Positions 18,208-26,513 of a stretch of 60,715 nucleotides of DNA are shown piece by piece. A model generated the notes under the pieces. The model did no database searches. It saw only the letters and a program-made list of their open reading frames with translations, and had not been told where the DNA came from. Position 1 is the stretch's first letter, and each line of letters begins with the position of its first letter. This stretch comes from Xanthobacteraceae bacterium (GTDB taxonomy: Bacteria; Pseudomonadota; Alphaproteobacteria; Rhizobiales; Xanthobacteraceae): positions 1-60,715 of the forward strand of contig JALHRD010000031.1 of NCBI GenBank assembly GCA_022841625.1, read 5' to 3'. Both the position numbers and the translations under genes were made by a program.

Positions 18208-19860
18208 ATGAACGGCGCAGACGTCGTCGCTGAAATTCTCCGCCGCGAAGGCACCGATTTCCTGTCGGCCTACCCGCGCAATCCGCTGATCGAGAGCTGC
18301 GCCGCGCTCAACATCCGCCCGATCTTCTGCCGCCAGGAACGCGTCGGCGTCGGCCTTGCCGACGGCTATAGCCGCATCAAGCGCGGCAAGAAGAACGGCG
18401 TCTTCGCGGCACAGGCTGGCCCCGGCATCGAGAACGCATTTCCGGGCGTGGCGCAGGCCTATACCGAAAACGTGCCGATGCTAATGATCCCGGCCGGGCT
18501 ACCGCTGTCGAAGCATTATGTGAAGCCGACCTTCCGCGCCGCCGATGTCTATCGGCCGGTGACCAAGTGGGCGGCGCTCGCGCACAATGTTCAGGAGTTG
18601 CCCGACCTGATGCGCCGCGCCTACCAGGCGATGCGCAGCGGCAAAGGCGGCCCGGTGATGGTCGAAGTGCCAAACGAAATTTTCGAAACCGAGTTCAAGG
18701 GTGAGATCGACTACACAGCGGTGCCGACGCAGCGCGCCGCGCCCGATCCGGACGCAATCAAGGAGGCCGCCCGGATGCTGCTGGCGGCGACGAATCCGGT
18801 CCTGTGGGCGGGTCAGGGCATTCACTATGCGGAGGCCGGCGACCGGCTCGCCGCGCTCGCCGAGCTTTTGCCCGCGCCGGTAGTGGCGACCAATCCTGGC
18901 AAGAGCGCAATCCCGGATTCTCATCCGCTCGCACTCGGCGGTTCGACCCGCTCGCGCTCCAAGATGTATGCCGAATTCATGGCCAAGGCCGATGTGGTGA
19001 TGGCGATCGGCTCAAGCCTCACCAAAACCAATTTTGGCCCTGGCATGCCGCCCGGCAAAATCATCATTCATTCCACCAACGATGCCAGCGACATCAACAA
19101 GGAATACCGCGCCAATCTCTCGGTGGTGGGCGATGCCGGCCTGGTGCTCGACGCCTTGCTGTCGGAAGTCGCAAAGCAGAAAGGCGCCGCCCGCGGCGGC
19201 AATGCACTGACCGCGCTGAAAGAGGAAATCGCCACGGTCAAGAAGGCCTGGCTCGCGGAATGGGCCAAGCATCTCGATTCCGACGAGACGCCGATGAATC
19301 AATACCGCGTGATCCGCGATCTCATGCGCACCATGGACCGCGACAACGTCATCATCACCCACGACTCCGGCTCGCCGCGCGAGCAATTGCTGCCGTTCTG
19401 GGAGACCACCAAAGCCGGCTCCTATATGGGCTGGGGCAAGTCGACCCAGCTCGGCTATGGGCTCGGCATCACCATGGGCGCCAAGATCGCAGAGCCCAAC
19501 AAGCTCTGCGTCAACCTGATGGGCGACGCCTCGTTCGGCATGACCGGCATGGATATCGAAACCGCCTCCCGCAACAAGATCGCGATCCTGACCATTGTGT
19601 TCAACAACGGCGTGATGGGCGCCGAACGCGATGTGCTGCCGATCTCCGACAAGAAATACGGCACCATGACGGTCGGCGGCAATTACGCCAAAGTGGCGGA
19701 AGGCCTGAACGTCCCGGCGCTGCGGATCGACAAGCCCGCCAACATCCTGGCCGCGATCAAGGAAGCGGTGGCAACAACCGAGAAAGGCTCACCGTTCCTG
19801 CTCGAATTCATGGTCAAGGAAGGCCACGACTTCTCGCGCTACAATGTGCCGGGGTTGTGA
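18208..19860 (+). CDS. Thiamine-diphosphate-dependent enzyme, acetolactate synthase-like
   Basis: This 550-residue member of the acetolactate synthase/benzoylformate decarboxylase superfamily has three domains. The PYR domain has the glutamate that activates ThDP (Glu44 in CRQERVG). The central domain follows, and then the PP domain with GDASFGMTGMDIETASRN followed by the closing Asn pair in IVFNN. The usual GDG is GDA here. The first loop reads AYPRNP rather than the GxPG seen in true acetolactate synthases, and no small regulatory subunit (ilvH) is adjacent. A role in 2-oxo-acid decarboxylation or carboligation within degradation is more likely than in branched-chain synthesis. ATG 18208 begins at the expected NGADVVAEIL. 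Confidence 0.85.
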   Translation: MNGADVVAEILRREGTDFLSAYPRNPLIESCAALNIRPIFCRQERVGVGLADGYSRIKRGKKNGVFAAQAGPGIENAFPGVAQAYTENVPMLMIPAGLPLSKHYVKPTFRAADVYRPVTKWAALAHNVQELPDLMRRAYQAMRSGKGGPVMVEVPNEIFETEFKGEIDYTAVPTQRAAPDPDAIKEAARMLLAATNPVLWAGQGIHYAEAGDRLAALAELLPAPVVATNPGKSAIPDSHPLALGGSTRSRSKMYAEFMAKADVVMAIGSSLTKTNFGPGMPPGKIIIHSTNDASDINKEYRANLSVVGDAGLVLDALLSEVAKQKGAARGGNALTALKEEIATVKKAWLAEWAKHLDSDETPMNQYRVIRDLMRTMDRDNVIITHDSGSPREQLLPFWETTKAGSYMGWGKSTQLGYGLGITMGAKIAEPNKLCVNLMGDASFGMTGMDIETASRNKIAILTIVFNNGVMGAERDVLPISDKKYGTMTVGGNYAKVAEGLNVPALRIDKPANILAAIKEAVATTEKGSPFLLEFMVKEGHDFSRYNVPGL

Positions 19861-19864
19861 GCGT

Positions 19865-20626
19865 TCAAAACCAACCGAGCTCCGGCACCGCCATCCAGAT
19901 CAGCCGCAGGCCAAGCGCGGTGAGCACCAGTTGCAGCACCAGCCGGAAGCGCTGTTCGGTGGTGTAGTTCAGCGCCAGCTCGCCGAGCCAATTGCCGATG
20001 GCGCCGGCGACCACCATCGCCACCATCAGCGGCACGTAGCTGCCGATCGCAAAGCCGATGAAGCCGAACGCCGCGAGCTTGGCGATATGCACAATCGACA
20101 TCAGCGCGCCGAGCGTGGCGGCATGAACGAAACGGTCGCGCGCGGCACTGGCGATGAATGGCGCGAGCAGCGTGCCGGTGGCGCTGACGAATACGCCGAG
20201 GAATGTCGTTCCAAACCCAAGAAACGCAAAGCGGCCGCGTTCGGCGCCGACGCGCCCAAGATTGGGCATCCAGGTCACCAGCAGCACGAACACGCCCAGG
20301 ATCGCCTGCAACCACGAGATCGGCAGCGCCACAAACACCTTGGCGCCGAGCGCGGCGCCAATCACCGCGCCGACCAGAAACGGCAATAGCGTGCCTTGCA
20401 TGACGTGCCGCCACATCGTCACCGAGCGCGCCAGGCCGGTGCCCAACATCACCACGGTATGCACCGGGATCACGGCCGTCGGCGGCATCGCCATCGCCAT
20501 CAGCGCCAACAGCAACACGCCGCCGGCCGCGCCGGTGTAGACGCCGATAAAGGCCGACACCAACGAGGCGACCGTAAGGCCGGCAAACAGTAGCGGGCCA
20601 ACCTCCGGCGTGAACATAGCATCCAT
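19865..20626 (-). CDS. TauE/SafE-family sulfite/organic anion exporter
   Basis: This permease of about 253 residues has eight hydrophobic segments arranged as two repeats. The family hallmark AFIGVYTGAAGGVLLL comes in the first half, and the related TFLGVFVSATGTLLAPF opens the second. Family members move sulfite, sulfoacetate or other small anions across the inner membrane. I place the start at ATG 20626. The frame is open to 20794, but the added residues are Arg/Pro-rich, unlike a membrane protein, and would nearly reach the divergent methyltransferase. It converges with the ThDP enzyme 4 bases away. The substrate is unknown. Confidence 0.8.
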   Translation of the reverse strand: MDAMFTPEVGPLLFAGLTVASLVSAFIGVYTGAAGGVLLLALMAMAMPPTAVIPVHTVVMLGTGLARSVTMWRHVMQGTLLPFLVGAVIGAALGAKVFVALPISWLQAILGVFVLLVTWMPNLGRVGAERGRFAFLGFGTTFLGVFVSATGTLLAPFIASAARDRFVHAATLGALMSIVHIAKLAAFGFIGFAIGSYVPLMVAMVVAGAIGNWLGELALNYTTEQRFRLVLQLVLTALGLRLIWMAVPELGWF

Positions 20627-20817
20627 TGTTTGGTGCGGGCTGGTTTCGAAAGCGGTTGGCTGGACGGCTTCAACGCTGCGACCCGGCCGGGCCGGAAGAC
20701 GTACGACGCTCAAGCGCGCGGCCGGCGCATAGAGCCACAGCGGGTCATGAATGTCCACAATTGCGCGACCGATCTTGATATTCTGGCGCAACACGCTGCC
20801 AAATCAGGATCGCCCCC

Positions 20818-21501
20818 ATGCAACAAAAAGCCCGATTCATATTGCTCGCGATGATCTGCACACTTGGATTGATCGCTCCGGCCACCTCGCCGCTCGCACA
20901 AGACATGCACAAGGCCGACGGCGGCCATCACCCGCGCTTTGACGATCCGAAGAAATGGTCGGCAACCTTCGACGATCCCGAGCGCGACCAATGGCAGATG
21001 CCCGACCGCGTTATCGCCGCGCTCGACCTGCGCCCGACTGACCTGGTCGCCGATATCGGCGCCGGCACCGGCTACATGGCCGTGCGCCTCGCCCGCCATC
21101 TCAAGAGTGGAACGGTGTTTGCCGTCGATCTCGAACCGAATATGGTCCGGCATCTGGCAGAACGCGCCAAGGCGAATGGCATCGCCAATCTGCGCGCCGT
21201 CGTGGCATCCGAGACCTCACCCAATCTGCCGGAGGCGGTTAATGTCGTTTTACTCCTGAACGTCTATCACCATATTTCGGCGCGGCCGGACTATTTCAAG
21301 CGCCTGCGATTGTCACTGAAGCCGGGCGGTCGGGTTGCCATTGTCGACTTCCGGCCAGAAGCGCCGCGCGGCGCGCCGAAACATCTGCGCCTATCCGTCA
21401 GCCAGATCGCGAGCGAGATGACCGCCGCCGGCTACCAGCCGGCCGGATCGCACGACTTCTTGCCCTATCAGAATTTTCTGGTGTTTCAGCTGCCCGAGTG
21501 A
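20818..21501 (+). CDS. Class I SAM-dependent methyltransferase with N-terminal signal peptide
   Basis: This 227-residue protein begins with a Sec-type signal (FILLAMICTLGLIAPA, cleavage near PLA-QD at about 27). A methyltransferase core follows: motif I VADIGAGTGY (77-86), FAVDLEPNM, a NVVLLLNVYHHI motif IV and LKPGGRVAIVDF motif VI. Such exported relatives are common in proteobacteria, but SAM is not expected in the periplasm, so the location or activity is puzzling. This is the second such protein in the window (compare 7857). It is divergent from the TauE gene and ends before tRNA-Arg. The substrate is unknown. Confidence 0.82.
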   Translation: MQQKARFILLAMICTLGLIAPATSPLAQDMHKADGGHHPRFDDPKKWSATFDDPERDQWQMPDRVIAALDLRPTDLVADIGAGTGYMAVRLARHLKSGTVFAVDLEPNMVRHLAERAKANGIANLRAVVASETSPNLPEAVNVVLLLNVYHHISARPDYFKRLRLSLKPGGRVAIVDFRPEAPRGAPKHLRLSVSQIASEMTAAGYQPAGSHDFLPYQNFLVFQLPE

Positions 21502-21532
21502 ACAAGGCATGCGCGCTGGATTTTTTGAAGGC

Positions 21533-21609
21533 TGGCGATCCCGGCAGGACTTGAACCTGCGACCCCCGGTTTAGGAAACCGGTGCTCTATCCAGCTGAGC
21601 TACGGGACC
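21533..21609 (-). tRNA. tRNA-Arg (anticodon CCT)
   Basis: Read on the minus strand, a complete cloverleaf is visible. The acceptor stem is GGTCCCG (21609-21603) with CGGGATC, the D arm is GCTC...GAGC, and the anticodon stem CCGGT/ACCGG holds the loop TTCCTAA with anticodon CCT. The T arm is GCAGG-TTCAAGT-CCTGC, and the discriminator G is followed by an encoded CCA. It reads AGG arginine codons. Only tRNA-like bases occur in this gap between the methyltransferase and the kinase-fusion gene. Confidence 0.96.
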
Positions 21610-21756
21610 GCACCAGACGTTAGCTAGTCTAATTGGACCCCGGCTTCAACCGCGCCCGTACCACCTTCTAACTTTCCCCGCCATCGTTCCTGAATTTTCC
21701 CGGGGATGTTAAGCTAACGGAGCCTCCATACCAAACCTCGACCGCATGAATTGCGC

Positions 21757-23181
21757 ATGGCCACGACCGTACCGAGTGAGCTTGCCGGCCGCTGGCAACC
21801 AACAATGATCCTCAAGCGGGATACGTTCTCGATCATCGAACGCGGCCAGTTCCCTGGCTCTGATGGACCGGTCGACGCGGTGTTGCGCAGGATCGACGAA
21901 GTCGCATGGTGGGCCAAACCAATCGCGCGGCATTTCCTCAAGCGCGAGGCGCGCGCATTGGCGATTGCCGGACCGCTGGGCGTCGGGCCGACGCTGCTGC
22001 ATACCGGCGGCCGTTGTCTGGTCCGTGGGTTCATCCATGGCGTCGCTATGCATGTTGCTAAGCCGGTCGGCGACGTGGGTTATTTCCGGGCGGCAAAATC
22101 GGCGCTGCTTAAGCTGCACCGCGCCGGCATCTGCCACAACGATCTTGCCAAGGAGCCCAACTGGCTGCGCGGGCCGCGCGGCGAGGCTTATATGACCGAC
22201 TTCCAACTCGCGGCGCGATGGCGGCGCGGCTCCCGACTGTTCAGGATCGCCGCCTATGAGGACCTCCGCCATCTGCTCAAGCACAAGCGGCGCTATGCGC
22301 CCGAAGCGCTTACCGCCACCGAGCGCCGCGTGATCGCGCGCAAGAGTCTCATCAACCGGGTGTGGATGGCGACCGGCAAACGCATCTATTGGCGCATTAC
22401 CCGCGGCTTCAAGGTCGAAGACCGCGAAGGCGGCGGAACCCGCACCAGCCGTGACGTCCCGGCGGTGCTGGCGCAACTCCGCCAGCACCCGCAAGTGCGC
22501 GATGTGGCCATCGTCCCGCTACCCCAGCCCAGTGGCGCGGTCTGGCTTTACGCCTTTGTCGAAGCCCATGGTGTCGACGAAGCGGCGCTGCACGCGCATC
22601 TTGATCGAACCATCGGCTCGGAGGTGGCACCCGAGTTCATCCAGACCGTCGAGACGCTGCCGCGCCGTCCGGACGGCGCTATCCGCACCGATATTCTGCA
22701 CTTCATTCCATATAATCAGATCGGCGACCTCGACCGGACGGAACTCGACCCGGCCGATCGCCGCATCGCCGCGGCACTGCTGGCGAACCGCAAGGAATAC
22801 GGCTACGGGCCGCGCTATTCCAAGGATGCGCCGGCGATTGCCGCCTGCCTCAAGCGGCATGCCCGCGTCCGGGACGCCATCGTGCTGTCGTTCCCACATC
22901 AGCGGCTGGTCACCGGCCTTTACGCATTCGTGGAGGCCGATGACCTCGCCGAGGCCGAACTGCGGGATTTCATCACCGAGCAAGCCGGCCGCAAGCCGCC
23001 GGAGCTTTTCCAACTCGTTCAGGCGCTGCCGCGCGACCAGCAGGGCACAATCCGCGGCGACCTCCTGAAGGACATCGCGATGAATGAGCTCGACCGTATT
23101 GGCGACCTGCGCGCGCCTGACGCTGAGCGCAAGATCATCGCCGACATTCTCGCCGAGCGAAAGATCGTCCGCGATCTCTGA
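21757..23181 (+). CDS. Kinase-like domain fused to two AMP-binding-C-like domains
   Basis: This 474-residue protein has an unusual domain order. Residues 10-180 look like a small RIO/APH-type kinase: the catalytic loop is CHNDLAKEPN (His127, Asp129, Asn135) and TDFQLA (148-151) stands in place of DFG. Two copies of a domain resembling the C-terminal lid of acyl-CoA synthetases follow (about 234-320 and 358-442). Each has HPxVRDxxxV-like and LYAFVEA strands and an LPR...G.IR end. In both, the lysine usually found in the GK[IL] motif is replaced (Ala308, Thr431), and no adenylation N-domain exists. So the repeats may sense or bind rather than catalyse. I chose ATG 21757; a TTG 6 bases earlier is possible. 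It stands alone between tRNA-Arg and a binding protein. Confidence 0.75.
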   Translation: MATTVPSELAGRWQPTMILKRDTFSIIERGQFPGSDGPVDAVLRRIDEVAWWAKPIARHFLKREARALAIAGPLGVGPTLLHTGGRCLVRGFIHGVAMHVAKPVGDVGYFRAAKSALLKLHRAGICHNDLAKEPNWLRGPRGEAYMTDFQLAARWRRGSRLFRIAAYEDLRHLLKHKRRYAPEALTATERRVIARKSLINRVWMATGKRIYWRITRGFKVEDREGGGTRTSRDVPAVLAQLRQHPQVRDVAIVPLPQPSGAVWLYAFVEAHGVDEAALHAHLDRTIGSEVAPEFIQTVETLPRRPDGAIRTDILHFIPYNQIGDLDRTELDPADRRIAAALLANRKEYGYGPRYSKDAPAIAACLKRHARVRDAIVLSFPHQRLVTGLYAFVEADDLAEAELRDFITEQAGRKPPELFQLVQALPRDQQGTIRGDLLKDIAMNELDRIGDLRAPDAERKIIADILAERKIVRDL

Positions 23182-23317
23182 TTCGGCTAACCGCCAATCC
23201 ATCGGGTAACTGTGTCAAGGTCGCACCCTGGTTCTTGCCGGAACGCCCGAAAAGGCGCACCCTGACAACGCAACACGGCACCTTGAGAAGGCCGGCACGA
23301 TCTTCGGGAGAACGCCC

Positions 23318-24289
23318 ATGATGCGCTTGATCGCAAGCTTTGTCGGTTGTCTCGCACTCGCCGCCGGGCTATTGCCCGCTCCGACTCACGCCTATCCGAC
23401 GCGTCCGGTCACGCTGGTGCTCGGCTTCGCGCCCGGCGGCCCAAGCGACGTGATGGCGCGCATCTTCAGCAAACGGCTTGAACAGGCGCTCGGCCAGCCG
23501 GTCGTGATCGAAAACCGCGCCGGCGCCGGCGGCAATATTGCCGGCGAGACGGTGGCGCGCGCCACGCCTGACGGCTACACGCTGCTGCTCGCCAATAGCG
23601 GTATCCTCGCCGCCAATGCCAGCCTTTACAAACGCACCGGCTTTGACGCGCAACGCGATTTCACGCCGGTCACCCTGGTCGGCGCACAGGCCAATGTGCT
23701 GGTGATCAATCCCGGCGTGCCGGCCAGGACGCTCGTCGAGTTGATCGCCTACGCCAAAGCCAATCCGGGCAAGGTCAGCTTTGCGTCCGGCGGTCACGGT
23801 TCCTCGCCGCACCTTGCCGGCGAACTGCTGAAGGCGGAGGCCAAGATCGACATCGTTCACATTCCTTACAAGGGCACCGGACCGGCCTTGCAGGACATCA
23901 TCGCCGGCCATGTGCACATGATGTTTTCCTCGGTGGCGGCGGTGAAGCCGCAGATCGAGGGTGGCAAACTGCGGGCGTTGGCGGTCACGACCCTCAAGCG
24001 CACCGCGCTGCTGCCGGAGATCGGCTCGGTGGCGGAATTGGCAATTCCGAAATTCGAAGCCACCGCCTGGCATGCCGTGGTCGGGCCGGCAGGGCTGCCC
24101 AAAGACGTGCTTGCGACCGTTCACCGGGCGATGATGGAGACGTTAAATGACCCCGCGACCGGTAAACAATTGACCGGCCTTGGCCTCGATATCATGCCGT
24201 CGACGCCGGACGAGCTTGCAGCCTATATCAGGTCTGAAATCCCGAAGTGGTCCGCGATCATCAAGGCATCCGGTGCTACATTGGAATGA
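23318..24289 (+). CDS. Bug/TctC-family extracytoplasmic solute-binding protein
   Basis: This is a classical Bug protein of 323 residues. The signal peptide ends near THA-YPT. The mature start is YPTRPVTLVLGFAPGGPSDVMARI, with the two ligand loops FAPGGPSD and GAGGNIAGE, followed by DGYTLLLANSG. GGGAG lies 7 bases before the ATG. It is followed 45 bases later by a class II aldolase and then an amidohydrolase, so it probably captures a substrate of that route. No membrane subunits are present. Confidence 0.88.
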   Translation: MMRLIASFVGCLALAAGLLPAPTHAYPTRPVTLVLGFAPGGPSDVMARIFSKRLEQALGQPVVIENRAGAGGNIAGETVARATPDGYTLLLANSGILAANASLYKRTGFDAQRDFTPVTLVGAQANVLVINPGVPARTLVELIAYAKANPGKVSFASGGHGSSPHLAGELLKAEAKIDIVHIPYKGTGPALQDIIAGHVHMMFSSVAAVKPQIEGGKLRALAVTTLKRTALLPEIGSVAELAIPKFEATAWHAVVGPAGLPKDVLATVHRAMMETLNDPATGKQLTGLGLDIMPSTPDELAAYIRSEIPKWSAIIKASGATLE

Positions 24290-24334
24290 GCCAAATCGGT
24301 ATGAGCCAAGCCAGCGCCTGAAGGACGAGATCCC

Positions 24335-25096
24335 ATGAACATCGCCACCAAAGCGACCGTCAGCCTTGCGACCGTCTCCGACGGCGAACGGCAGGCGCGG
24401 ATCGACCTCGCCGCGGTCTATCGCCTGTGCGCCCATTACGGCTGGGACGACGTGATCTACAACCACTGCGCCATGCGCGTGCCCGGCGAGGACACCAAGT
24501 TCCTGATGAAGCGCCATGAGCTGTTGTGGACCGAAGTGACGGCCTCGAACCTGGTCAAAGTCGACATGGGCGACGACCTCGACGAGTCCGCCGGAGTCAA
24601 CCGCCCCGGCTTCACCCTGCATGGCGGCGTGCTCACCGGACGACCCGACGTCAATTGCTCGGTCCATGTCCACACCGAGACCGGCATGGCGCTGTCGGGG
24701 CTCAAGCACGGCCTGCGGATGGTGTCGCAGCAAGCAATGCGCTTCTACAACCGGATCGGCTACCACGCCTATGAAGGCATTACCGAGGACTTCGGCGAGC
24801 GCGCGCGCATCCTGCAGCAGCTCAGCAACAATCGCGCGTTGATCCTTAACAATCACGGTTTCCTGACCGTCGGCAAGACCGCGCGCGAAGCGTTCGTCCT
24901 GATGAAATATCTGATGAGCGCGGCCGAAATCCAATTGCGGATGGAAGCAACCGGCGGCGACTTGATCGAAATTCCATGCGAGGTCTGCGAGAAGGTCGCC
25001 GCGCAATATCAATCGCACGACTCCGGCCGCGGCGCCGCCGACTGGCCGGCCTATTTGCGGATGCTCGACCAGATCGATCCGAGCTATCGGAATTAG
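24335..25096 (+). CDS. Class II aldolase/adducin-family protein
   Basis: This 253-residue soluble zinc enzyme fold has histidine ligands His111 and His113 in SVHVHTE and His174 in LNNHG, as in L-fuculose-1-phosphate aldolase relatives. The adducin-like start GWDDVIYNHCAMRVP is typical of the non-sugar branch, which in soil bacteria often acts on aromatic or aliphatic acid intermediates, sometimes as a decarboxylase (family knowledge; not shown here). It sits between a Bug protein and an amidohydrolase, all rightward. AAGGACGAG precedes the ATG. Confidence 0.85.
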   Translation: MNIATKATVSLATVSDGERQARIDLAAVYRLCAHYGWDDVIYNHCAMRVPGEDTKFLMKRHELLWTEVTASNLVKVDMGDDLDESAGVNRPGFTLHGGVLTGRPDVNCSVHVHTETGMALSGLKHGLRMVSQQAMRFYNRIGYHAYEGITEDFGERARILQQLSNNRALILNNHGFLTVGKTAREAFVLMKYLMSAAEIQLRMEATGGDLIEIPCEVCEKVAAQYQSHDSGRGAADWPAYLRMLDQIDPSYRN

Positions 25097-25242
25097 GGCC
25101 GAGCGCTCTCGTATCCGAGCGCCGACGCAACCGGCAGCCGCAGCTTTTCGCCATAACCCCACGGCGCTATAGTCGCGCCACATGGGGCGACGCATCGGCG
25201 CCTGCCGGACCCTGAAAAGACCGAGTTAATAAGGAGATACCC

Positions 25243-26481
25243 ATGGAACTCATTTCCGATCGCGGCCGGCGCGTCCCCGTCGAGGAGCTCAACACCACGC
25301 GGCTTCTGGCCCACGCTAAGAAGCAGGCCGTTCAGCGCAAATTCGACGACATGCTGATCGTCGACGTCGACGCCCATCACTACGAAAACGAGTGCATGGA
25401 CGACATCCTGCCTTACATCGAGAATGACGTGATCCGCCAGCTCGCGGTCGCCGGCCGCGCCAAGGGCCGCGGCAGCCTGGTGCCCAACGTGGCGGTCGGC
25501 TTCCAGGATATGGGCGGACGGATCACACGCTACCCGCTGCGCTCATCGGAGAAGACCGAAAAAGGCAAGATGCGCGATGTGCAGCTCGGCCATCGCTGGA
25601 TGGACGCCATGAGCGTCGACTATTCCTGCCTGTTCCCAACCCTGATGCTAGCGATCGGCATGCATCCGGATTCCGAAATGGAGGTCGAGCTGTGCTGGGC
25701 CTATAACCGCTGGCTGACAGAAAAAGCGCTGCCGGAATCCGACGGGCGGTTCTACTCGATGCTGAGCCTGCCGATATCGGAGCCGGACGCCGCCATGCGT
25801 CAGATCGAGACCTTCGCCGGTCGCAAGGGCGTGTCCGGCTTTATGATTACATCGGTGCGTGGCCTGCCGGTGCATCATAATCGGAACATGAAAGTCTATC
25901 GCGCGCTCGAAGAGCGCGGATTGCCGCTGTCGTTCCACTCCGCCATCAACCCGATGGAACCGGTGTTCAAAACACTCAACCGCTTCGCCTCGGTGCACGG
26001 CCTTGGCTTTCCGTTCTACAACATCCTGCACGTGACCAACTGGGTCACTAATGGCATCGGCGAGCGGTTCCCGAAGCTCAATGTCATCTGGATCGAAGGC
26101 GGCCTCGCCTGGATTCCCTTCCTGATGCAGCGGCTCGACCACGAATTCATGCTGCGGCCGTCGGAATATCCGCTCCTCAAGAAGAAGCCGTCCGATTACA
26201 TGCGTGACATGTTTTACGCTTCACAGCCGATGGAATCGGTCGACATGATCGCGCTCGAAAATACCTTCCGCATGATCAATGCGGAAACCCAATTGTTGTA
26301 CGCTTCGGACTATCCGCATTGGGATTTCGATTTGCCGTCGTCGATCTACGATCTGCCGTTCCTCAGCGAGAAGGCCAAGCACAACATCCTGGGCGGCACC
26401 GCGGCGCGGCTGTTCAAGCTTTCGCCGCGCAACGAAAAGCAAAAAGAGAATCTTCGCCGGTTCGGCAATCTGACGGCGTGA
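25243..26481 (+). CDS. Amidohydrolase-family protein (COG2159), long form
   Basis: This 412-residue metal-dependent hydrolase or decarboxylase has its first motif at VDVDAHHYE (Asp41, Asp43, His45, His46), the D-x-D-x-H variant common in the longer COG2159 proteins instead of D-x-H-x-H. LSFHSAIN carries the next His, and YASDYPHWD gives the final Asp. The strong AAGGAG site lies before the ATG. A binding protein starts about 30 bases after its stop. It is the third enzyme of this superfamily in the window and differs most from the other two (8735, 14343). Confidence 0.86.
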   Translation: MELISDRGRRVPVEELNTTRLLAHAKKQAVQRKFDDMLIVDVDAHHYENECMDDILPYIENDVIRQLAVAGRAKGRGSLVPNVAVGFQDMGGRITRYPLRSSEKTEKGKMRDVQLGHRWMDAMSVDYSCLFPTLMLAIGMHPDSEMEVELCWAYNRWLTEKALPESDGRFYSMLSLPISEPDAAMRQIETFAGRKGVSGFMITSVRGLPVHHNRNMKVYRALEERGLPLSFHSAINPMEPVFKTLNRFASVHGLGFPFYNILHVTNWVTNGIGERFPKLNVIWIEGGLAWIPFLMQRLDHEFMLRPSEYPLLKKKPSDYMRDMFYASQPMESVDMIALENTFRMINAETQLLYASDYPHWDFDLPSSIYDLPFLSEKAKHNILGGTAARLFKLSPRNEKQKENLRRFGNLTA

Positions 26482-26513
26482 GAGCACGGCTTGACCGGAG
26501 GAAGGATTTGACG

